In this document: positions 55,901 to 64,000 of the stretch, piece after piece
How the letters are laid out: each line of letters opens with the position of its first letter
Position numbering within the stretch: the first letter of the stretch is position 1
Source: Caprella mutica
Lineage: Eukaryota > Arthropoda > Malacostraca > Amphipoda > Caprellidae
NCBI GenBank assembly: GCA_947561585.1
Contig: CANNZV010002595.1
Location: forward strand, 1 to 64,000
DNA length: 64,000 nt
Reading direction: 5' to 3'
Translations under genes and position numbers: made by a program
Notes under the pieces: generated by a model
Told to the model about the DNA's origin: nothing
Databases searched by the model: none
Seen by the model: only the letters and a program-made list of their open reading frames with translations

Positions 55901-57296
55901 CCAATCCGTAAAATTTTTTTATAAAATCTCCAAAGCAAGTATCGCTCTTCCTCTACCCATATCTGCAATGATAAAGTGACGTTAGATTGAGATGTTTGTC
56001 CTGCCCCCTGGCTGCCTCTGACCTGATTACTATTGTCAATATTAACAGCGCCCCTGGCTACTGCAGTAGATTATGAAAGTAGAAACTGTGAAGTAGACTC
56101 TACATTAGGACAGCTATGAACAATCGGCACACACTCTGTTTGTTCATAGCGGTGGTGGGACAGTTAAGGGGACATACGTTTGCTGAAATGAAATGCGGAC
56201 TGTTTCGTGAAGAAAGTATTTGATGAAATTTGGGGGGAAAAATAGTTTCAATCAAATTTTTTTTCCTTAATTTTAATAATCAATTGAATGTGTAGTTTTT
56301 ATTACGTTATTTATTTTACTTTTGTGTTAAAGTAATTGGTATTAAGCATCCCTATTAACCTAATAAAACATGTGTGAACATAGTGCTAATTTTTACCTAA
56401 CACTGTTATTATCCTATGAGTGGGTCAGTACCGGGCAAAGCACTGACATGGGGATAATCTATCGCCCTTGCCCCGGGCCTATTGGACCGCACCGTACAGG
56501 GGGGGGGGGGGGGTATTGTGACCCACGCTTACTCAACCCCTTAGTGTACAAACCATTCTGTAGTTTAGATATTTCTCATTGAAAATTCACTCCCACTTTC
56601 CGAGTACTGCGACGCTCCTTTCACACAGTCATTTTTCCCATGCCGCAGTAGATATATGCTGTATGAAAAAACACTGACTGAATTAACGCTTGTGTTTTGT
56701 ATGTCCCCTTAGATAGGGCGTTTTTTCATGCTGCCTTTTTTGTAGAAAATCGCCCCGTGTGAAATAAGCTCGTTGCCCTATTAATTCCTTAGGTCACTTC
56801 ATTTGATGGCACTATAGATAGTTCCTATAATTAATTAGTTTAATTCTATTGTTAAGTGAGTAGAAACTAGTTAGTGAGTGTGAGGCTATATAATGTCTAA
56901 TTATTCATGAGTCGTAACCTCAATGAGTACATCTGGTGCTGAATACCTTAGCTACAGGCTAGATAGGTGATAGTGGTGATAGTGTTTCAACCGATAGGGT
57001 GATAGGGAGGTTAACTGACCTCTCTCCGAAGTGACATCCTTACTTTTTAACCTCTTAACATCACCATCTGTTGGTCATGACCTCCTCAGGTCGCACGCAC
57101 TCTTGCAAGTCACTCAGTACAATGGTCTCCGCCACCTTAATTCTGAACGTGATTGCAATTATTAGAAAGTTGAACCAAATACATTAGAGCATTTTATGTT
57201 ATTCACAATGTAGTATTTGTTTATTTTATGAGCCTGTACTGTTTTGTTCATATTTTAGCAATATAAGTATAAAAACCTGTTTTACAGAACGCTATG
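55901..57296. other. Non-coding DNA
   Basis: A G-run lies at 56499-56514. A family B MITE end (CCCACTTTCCGAGTACTG) is near 56592. A small inverted repeat GCTATGAACAA/TTGTTCATAGC is at about 56112-56150. No gene supported. Confidence 0.4.
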
Positions 57297-57500
57297 TAGG
57301 GTAAGTTACGAATTATCGGTCAGTTTCACATATGAAAATACTGTAAACTAGAAATTTTTATTTTTATTAGTATCCAAGATACCTGTAGGTATCATGGATA
57401 CAGAATAGGTACTGGAGATTCATCCGAGGTACTGGAGATGTATTGTTTTTTTTCTTAGGTATACGACCGAAGATGTGAAACTGACCGATGATTCGTAACT
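57297..57500. mobile_element. MITE family A copy carrying minisatellite seed
   Basis: Ends TAGGGTAAGTTACGAATTAT and ACCGATGATTCGTAACTT. The interior has a GATACCTGTAGGTATC palindrome and 1.5 units of the GGTACTGGAGATnnATCCGA repeat found at 58273-59022. Confidence 0.88.
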
Positions 57501-57601
57501 TGTTGATAATCTTATTGCTCTCTTTTCTCCCTGTCTTTTACTCTGAAGTGCTTTGTGTAGCTACCGTAATTACCCCCCGTAACTCTCACTTCAAGTCACA
57601 G

Positions 57602-57688
57602 GTGCTACCACAGGCCAAAGGGAAGGTCAGTGAGGAAAAAAAGCAGATCATGCCCTTCAACATCTATGGCTTAAAATACACTATATAA
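57602..57688 (+). CDS. Probable terminal coding exon
   Basis: After AAGTCACAG the sequence reads VLPQAKGKVSEEKKQIMPFN, IYGLKYTI, then TAA at 57686-57688, entering in phase 0. AATAAA at 57747 and 57758 follow. A 66-codon frame with a hydrophobic start is also open from 57488, but it begins inside a MITE. Phase 0 would fit the exon ending at 30402. No domain is recognised. Confidence 0.42.
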   Translation: MLPQAKGKVSEEKKQIMPFNIYGLKYTI

Positions 57689-57746
57689 AACATCTTCTCT
57701 TATAAAATAACACATGGAATGTAATGTTAAATACTCAGTATTATAC

Positions 57747-57763
57747 AATAAAATGTCAATAAA
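57747..57763 (+). terminator. Two AATAAA polyadenylation signals
   Basis: At 57747-57752 and 57758-57763, 59-70 nt after the TAA. Confidence 0.45.
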
Positions 57764-57820
57764 ATTAACTATTTAAGTGAACTGTTTGATTTATAAAAGC
57801 CTTATTGTATTATATAATCA

Positions 57821-57919
57821 CGCCATCTAGCGGTGAAAACGTCAATCTCCGTGCGTGCGTTTGTCACGTTTGTGTTCATAATATTTGTCAGCAAATCTGT
57901 AGCAACGCCATCTAGCGGT
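57821..57919. promoter_or_regulatory. Two identical CTCF-like sites CGCCATCTAGCGGT
   Basis: 57821-57834 and 57906-57919, same orientation, 85 bp apart. The reverse complement ACCGCTAGATGGCG fits the animal CTCF core. They lie just after a putative gene end. Confidence 0.45.
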
Positions 57920-57954
57920 ACAACTGACTGTTTATCCATTTAACCCTAATTTCT

Positions 57955-58035
57955 CAGCTGTTTCATTATATTAAGATGCATAATTTCTAGAGTGTGTCAC
58001 AATAATGTATGTCTGTTAGTCAGTAAAATGAAGGG
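57955..58035. repeat. Dispersed repeat shared with 54697-54775
   Basis: See the other copy. Confidence 0.9.
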
Positions 58036-58272
58036 GAAAAAGCTACACTGTGTCTTTTAAGACTCACTGACCGAGGAAATGCCTGTGCCCTAGATGGTGG
58101 TACGTAGGTATCTACTCTGTGAGGGGGCAACACCCCCCGCTTGCAAGGCGATAAGAAAATAGAATGGAAACGTAATGCCAGAGATAAATAGATTATCTCA
58201 TGGGAACTGTCTTCAGTATTTCTTTGTAATATTTATTATCAACTTGATTCTTATTATTATTGCGAAAAGGTA

Positions 58273-59022
58273 GACTGGAGATGTATCCGCGGTACTGGAG
58301 ATGTATCCGCGGTACTGGAGATGTATCCGCGGTACTGGAGATGAATCCGCGGTACTGGAGATGAATCCGCGGTACTGGAGATGCATCCGAGGTACTGGAG
58401 ATGCATCCGAGGTACTGGAGATGCATCCGAGGTACTGGAGATGCATCCGAGGTACTGGAGATGCATCCGAGGTACTGGAGATGCATCCGCGGTAATGGGG
58501 ATGCATCCGCGGTACTGGAGATGCATCCACGGTACTGGGGATGCATCCGCGGTACTGGGGATGCATCCGCGGTGCTGGAGATGCATCCGCGGTACTGGGG
58601 ATGCATCCGCGGTGCTGGAGATGAATCCGAGGTACTGGAGATGAATCCGAGGTACTGGAGATGAATCCGAGGTACTGGAGATGAATCCGAGGTACTGGAG
58701 ATGAATCCGAGGTACTGGAAATGAATCCGAGGTACTGGAAATGAATCCGAGGTGCTGGAGATGCATCCGAGGTGCTGGAGATGCATCCGAGGTGCTGGAG
58801 ATGCATCCGAGGTGCTAGAGATGCATCCGAGGTGCTGGAGATGCATCCGAGGTACTGGAGATGAATCCGAGGTACTGGAGATGAATCCGAGGTACTGGAG
58901 ATGCATCCGCGGTACTGGAGATGCATCCGCGGTACTGGAGATGCATCCGCGGTACTGGAGATGCATCCGCGGTACTGGAGATGCATCCGCGGTACTGGAG
59001 ATGCATCCGCGGTACTGAATAT
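58273..59022. repeat. 20-bp minisatellite (GGTACTGGAGATGCATCCGC), ~37 copies
   Basis: Variants fall in blocks: ATGTATCCGC, ATGAATCCGA, ATGCATCCGA, GGTGCTGG. Open frames on both strands are repeat artefacts. Confidence 0.97.
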
Positions 59023-59639
59023 GCATCCCGTATCACGGTTACTGTCACCTCAATATTTTGATGTTATTTTCGATTGGAGAGGGGGGGGGGGTTGTTTTTC
59101 CCCGTTATTCCCCTTGGCATGACTCATCACTTTATCTATTGGCACTCTCACTCTCTGGTAACTAGACAGAGGAGTGTCTGGTAGCTGTGATGGTACCAGT
59201 GTATGGTAACCTCTTATCTACCACTACTACCATGCTACCTTTTGAGTTATAGTTCTAGTGATGCTATCGCACTGGTATGTGGCAAATGATTGGTATAGTG
59301 GTAGGTAGTGGTGTATTGGTAGGTAGTAACTGTGTGGTAATGGTAATACAGTAACTATTTGGTAATGGTAATACAGTAACTATTTGGTTTACTATAAATA
59401 AAGTAACTATACTATGATAATATAGTAATTATCTCTTACTCTAGTCTTTTTCTTCACCTCTACAACCGTACAGGTGCAGTCTACTGTAGATACACCTTTT
59501 CTCCCTATGTTCATTGCCTTACAGTTTAGTGAGTTTGAACAGTAACAGGTGTTTACAGGGGGGGGGGGGGGGGCTAATTGTACCCCTTTACCCTGGCTTA
59601 AGTACAACATCTGGAGTAAAGAGATGGCAGAATGTAGCT
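59023..59639. other. Non-coding DNA with short repeats
   Basis: GGTAATGGTAATACAGTAAC-type repeats at 59270-59410. G-runs at 59079 and 59559. Confidence 0.4.
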
Positions 59640-59748
59640 AGTTTCAATTGATATCCATGTATCTTGGGTACAAATTGAAACAAGTTAAATTTTATTGAAT
59701 TTATGTGATCGATAATGTGGAACTGTTCGATAATTAGAGACTAGCCTA
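59640..59748. mobile_element. MITE family A fragment
   Basis: TATGTGATCGATAATGTGGA and a GATATCCATGTATC palindrome remnant. Confidence 0.5.
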
Positions 59749-59898
59749 CTCCACTGAATATAAATACTATATAGTATATATATGATACTGTTGACTGCAT
59801 ACTGTGCAATATTATTTACTATGGATTCACTTGTAACTGTACAGTGTGTATAGTGTGGTAAATTGTAAAGATGATGAAAACACTTAGTGCTATTGAAC

Positions 59899-60110
59899 GA
59901 GGTGACTGTAGAGACTGTGAGGTGACTGTAGAGACTGTGAGGTGACTGTAGAGACTGTGAGGTGACTGTAGAGACTGTGAGGTGACTGTAGAGACTGTGA
60001 GGTGACTGTAGAGACTGTGAGGTGACTGTAGAGACTGTGAGGTGACTGTAGAGACTGTGAGGTGACTGTAGAGACTGTGAGGTGACTGTAGAGACTGTGA
60101 GGTGACTGTA
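59899..60110. repeat. 20-bp minisatellite (GAGGTGACTGTAGAGACTGT), ~10.5 copies
   Basis: Perfect units. Confidence 0.97.
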
Positions 60111-60436
60111 GATGGCTCTCAATGGTTCCGCCATCAAAGTCTAATGATTGTTTGTGTTTGTTTGCAAAGTGTTTGTTGTTACAAAGAGTCAGCATAAAGC
60201 TTTGATTGTAAAGAAAATTAGGGATAAACAGGATGACGAAACTCGAGGGAAGGCCAAAACTCGAGGGGGGTGATGAAACTCGAGGGAGAACTCTAGCAAC
60301 CTTTTATTCTAATATCTTTATCATTGCCAATCTGTTTTTGTCACAAGGGGCTGGTGAGGGTTAAGAAGCGTCTCAGCAATCTGGTCACGAAAAGAAAGCA
60401 AAGAAAGAGCAACAATGAATCTTAAGAGAGCACTTG

Positions 60437-60618
60437 AGAGCAGCACAGATGCTCTTGAGAGCAACACACAGATGCTCTTGAGAGCAGCACACAGATGCTC
60501 TTGAGAGCAGCACACAGATGCTCTTGAGAGCAACACTCAGATGCTCTTGAGAGCAACACTCAGATGCTCTTGAGAGCAACACTCAGATGCTCTTGAGAGC
60601 AACACTCAGATGCTCTTT
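60437..60618. repeat. 23-bp minisatellite, eight copies
   Basis: Units contain GATGCTCTTGAGAGCAACAC, including the palindrome GCTCTTGAGAGC. Confidence 0.95.
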
Positions 60619-61116
60619 TTATCTAGTTACTCCCTTAACCTAACCTAACAGAAGTGTAGACACTACCAAATGCATTTCAATGTTACTTATTATTAATGTA
60701 CGTTAACTGCTATTATTACCACTAGTAGAGTAACTGTTGTTGAATATAGTCCATATCCTATTCAAATGCAAGTATTTAATACAGATATACTGATTCAACA
60801 AAACTGATTTTTTATTTCTCAAAAATCAGAATATAACTTTAATTTTTCAATTATTGATATTAGTGTGACCATAGCCATGATAATGCCGAAATTATTAGCT
60901 TTTTATTTTTAATGTGTTTGTAAATAAAAGTGCGACACTCAGACGGACGGACGCGGCTCTTTTTATCGTATAGATATTTGGCGTTGGTAGAGTTATCGTG
61001 GAATGCTTTACCCCCCCCCCATGAAAAGGCTCCTCCTCCCCCCATGAAAAGGCCCCCTCCCTTAACTCTTTACTGCCTAATATGGTTAGTATGGCACTGG
61101 TAGGAAACGAACACCT
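60619..61116. other. Non-coding DNA
   Basis: A C-run with CCCCATGAAAAGGC repeated twice at 61013-61062. No gene seen. Confidence 0.4.
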
Positions 61117-61590
61117 GTGAGGTGTGTAGAACTGACACACCTGGTGTAGAGGTGTGTAGTACTGACACACCTGGTGTAGAGGTGTGTAGAACTGACACAC
61201 CTGGTGTAGAGGTGTGTAGTACTGACACACCTGGTGTAGAGGTGTGTAGAACTGACACACCTGGTGTAGAGGTGTGTAGAACTGACACACCTGGTGTAGA
61301 GGTGTGTAGATCTGACACACCTGGTGTAGAGGTGTGTAGATCTGACACACCTGGTGTAGAGGTGTGTAGATCTGACACACCTGGTGTAGAGGTGTGTAGA
61401 TCTGACACACCTGGTGTAGAGGTGTGTAGAACTGACACACCTGGTGTAGAGGTGTGTAGATCTGACACACCTGGTGTAGAGGTGTGTAGATCTGACACAC
61501 CTGGTGTAGAGGTGTGTAGAACTGACAAACCTAGTGTAGAGGTGTGTAGAACTGACACACCTGGTGTAGAGGTGTGTAGAACTGACACAC
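61117..61590. repeat. 30-bp hairpin-forming minisatellite, ~16 copies
   Basis: Units contain GACACACCTGGTGTAGAGGT. Inverted ACACACCT/AGGTGTGT lets each unit form a stem-loop. AACTGAC and ATCTGAC variants occur in blocks. Confidence 0.96.
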
Positions 61591-62182
61591 TATGACACAT
61601 TCATCTGTAATTAACACACTTGTCTTAATTTTTTATTTCAATTATTATTCATTGAAATAAGTTCTTCATCACTTTGGCATCACTAAATGTGATGAATATG
61701 TTGGTTAATTACGGGCAGTAGTATATTGGCGCCAGTACTACTTTCATTCTAGGAACTGACAGGGCATGTGAACGATATTGGTAGACTCTACTGCTACAGT
61801 GGCCAGTACACTGTTGTGAATATTCTAATATTCTATTTAAAAAGCTACGGTATAAGAAAAAGCTGATGATTTGGAAACAGTTTACCTAGTCAAAATGCCA
61901 AAAGAATCTTTACTAGCTCTAATGCTTGTAGATACTTTATAACTAGTCTGATTACACTGTGACAAACTAGTCACAAGTCTAATATCCTAACCTAGTAAAC
62001 ACTGTGACAAACTTCTAATTATATCAGACTAGTATCTTCACCTACTCACTTATTAAAGGTTTGAATGTGAGTAACTAAGTTAGTGTACATAGTTCTATGT
62101 TGCTAAAGGTGACGCCTATGTGTGCTTTGTTGTGTACCGGACATAGAGGAATTCTCCCTTAAAAGGTACAGTGAATGCATGC
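61591..62182. other. AT-rich DNA, nothing recognised
   Basis: No supported exon; scattered ACTAGTC-type short repeats near 61930-62040. Confidence 0.4.
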
Positions 62183-62812
62183 TATATAGTGATTCTCTTG
62201 CTATATAGTGACTCTCTTGCTATATAGTGACTCTCTTGCTATATAGTGACTCTCTTGCTGTATAGTGACTCTCTTGCTGTATAGTGACTCTCTTGCTATA
62301 TAGTGACTCTCTTGCTATATAGTGACTCTCTTGCTATATAGTGACTCTCTTGCTGTATAGTGACTCTCTTGCTATATAGTGACTCTCTTGCTGTATAGTG
62401 ACTCTCTTGCTATATAGTGACTCTCTTGCTATATAGTGACTCTCTTGCTGTATAGTGACTCTCTTGCTATATAGTGACTCTCTTGCTATATAGTGACTCT
62501 CTTGCTGTATAGTGACTCTCTTGCTATATAGTGACTCTCTTGCTATATAGTGACTCTCTTGCTATATAGTGACTCTCTTGCTGTATAGTGACTCTCTTGC
62601 TATATAGTGACTCTCTTGCTGTATAGTGACTCTCTTGCTATATAGTGACTCTCTTGCTATATAGTGACTCTCTTGCTGTATAGTGACTCTCTTGCTATAT
62701 AGTGACTCTCTTGCTATATAGTGACTCTCTTGCTATATAGTGACTCTCTTGCTGTATAGTGACTCTCTTGCTGTATAGTGATTCTATTGCTGTATAGTGA
62801 CTCTCTTGCTAT
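62183..62812. repeat. 19-bp minisatellite (CTCTCTTGCTATATAGTGA), ~33 copies
   Basis: TATATA and TGTATA versions are interspersed. Confidence 0.96.
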
Positions 62813-62866
62813 GCCAGTATAATGCCACACATGGTGGGGACATTTCTCGTCGCCAGGACATTTCTT

Positions 62867-63388
62867 CGACAGGACATTTCTTCGACAGGACAATGCGTCG
62901 ACAGGACAATGCGTCGACAGGTCAATGTGTCGACAGGTCTTTGCGTCGACAGGACAATGCGTCGACAGGTCAATGCGTCGACAGGTCAATGCGTCGACAG
63001 GTCAATGCGTCGACAGGTCAATGCGTCGACAGGACAATGCGTCGACAGGTCAATGTGTCGACAGGTCTTTGCGTCGACAGGACAATGCGTCGACAGGTCA
63101 ATGCGTCGACAGGTCAATGCGTCGACAGGTCAATGCGTCGACAGGTCAATGCGTCGACAGGTCAATGCGTCGACAGGTCAGTGCGTCGACAGGACAATGC
63201 GTCGACAGGTCAATGTGTCGACAGGTCTTTGCGTCGACAGGACAATGCGTCGACAGGTCAATGCGTCGACAGGTCAATGCGTCGACAGGTCAATGCGTCG
63301 ACAGGTCAATGCGTCGACAGGTCAGTGCGTCGACAGGTCAGTGCGTCGACAGGTCAATGCGTCGACGGGACAATGCGTCGACAGGACG
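62867..63388. repeat. 16-bp minisatellite (CAATGCGTCGACAGGT), ~33 copies
   Basis: Each unit has GTCGAC. GGTCTTTGCG variants at about 62937, 63065 and 63225 are 128 and 160 bp apart, showing block duplication. Confidence 0.96.
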
Positions 63389-64000
63389 TCTGCACACCTC
63401 ACACATATCATCTTAGGTTATTATTCTTAGCATTCTACTCACTACCATTTTTATTGCATCATGAATAAATACACTGTTAAATAGAGCGATATTTTAAGCA
63501 TGCAATTTGCCTATAGATTAGCCTCTTGATTATCTTATAGCCTGGGTCACTTTACAAGGTGAGTTTAAATCACTTCAGCGGTGAGTTAAAACCTTTCTTG
63601 AGAATAACTACGCTGTTAGTACACCGGGTACAGCTGTTCAGTCACTCCAATTCTAGTCTCCACAAGCGCCACCTCCCTTCCTAGTGTGAACAGTAAAGTC
63701 ATTCTCTCGAGTTATTATATAAATATATGTTTAATATAACAGAATTTTAATAGACTTTTACATTTAAAGTAAAGCGAAGCCATATGTTAAACAAAATAGA
63801 AATGCTTTCGAACAATTTCTCCGAGGAAAGCCTCTAGCCTTACAAGATCAGTGTTCAAGTTAATGACTAACATGCACTGTGTTGATGTGTACAACAGTAC
63901 GGTTCTCATTTTAGCAAAAACTGTAGCAACTAATTGTATGGGTATATCACCTGCATAACTAATAGATTATAGTATTGATGGCTATAGAGGCTATAGTGCT
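63389..64000. other. Non-coding DNA to window end
   Basis: Contains one unit related to the 37-bp array at 63612-63650 (GTTAGTACACCGGGTACAGC). No gene seen. Confidence 0.45.

Noticed and set aside
58193..59122. Frames of up to 277 codons on both strands
   Set aside because: 20-bp minisatellite artefacts.
61070..61600. 150-200-codon frames
   Set aside because: 30-bp minisatellite artefacts.
62797..63468. Three overlapping 160-220-codon frames (DRSMRRQVNASTGQ repeats)
   Set aside because: Frames of a 16-bp minisatellite; the same peptide appears in all phases.
1..64000. tRNA or rRNA genes
   Set aside because: I looked for B-box GGTTCGANTCC-type and rRNA signatures and saw none; a covariance-model scan would be decisive.

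Overview
This is a eukaryotic nuclear window, almost certainly from an arthropod and probably an insect. Hemiptera (planthopper-like) is only a guess from its general repeat style. The evidence is GT-AG introns, polyadenylation signals, nested LTR and DIRS retrotransposons, mariner-type and MITE DNA elements, a dispersed SINE-like family and more than 20 different minisatellites. The arrays cover roughly a fifth of the window. There is no bacterial gene organisation.

Layout. 1-5.2 kb: repeat-rich DNA, including an 18-copy GCGTG-containing satellite with a ~135 bp higher-order period. 5.2-30.4 kb: internal exons of a + strand gene whose first two visible exons encode the C-terminal half of a DEDDy 3'-5' exonuclease domain (EXD2/WRN-exo type). 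Its first visible intron is 17.2 kb and is nearly all one 16.7 kb nest. The host is a DIRS element (inverted terminal repeats, spliced gag, RT/RNase H, tyrosine recombinase, internal complementary region). Its gag is split by a 9.9 kb Ty3-type LTR element (445 bp LTRs, AAAC target duplication, RT active-site segment deleted, extra 109-aa membrane-protein ORF). 23-37 kb: MITEs, a mariner relic and long minisatellites. One minisatellite has copied an exon's 5' splice site 20 times. 41-64 kb: further arrays, MITEs and a few short candidate exons.

The most striking feature is on the - strand at 39266-37728. It is a single 513-codon frame running from an ATG with a signal peptide to a TGA. It contains 17 in-frame TAA/TAG codons, no internal TGA and no frameshift. 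It has 16 N-glycosylation sequons spread along its length, a TATA box about 50 bp upstream and an AATAAA about 60 bp downstream. It reads as an intact secreted-protein gene if TAA and TAG are sense codons (probably Gln, as in ciliates) and TGA is the only stop. In an otherwise standard-code genome that would be remarkable. The alternatives (pseudogene, foreign gene, RNA editing) can be tested and are listed.

Genes working together: the exonuclease-like gene is the only recognisable host gene with a known family. The transposons sit in its introns. The stop-rich gene is a separate, intronless transcription unit on the opposite strand.
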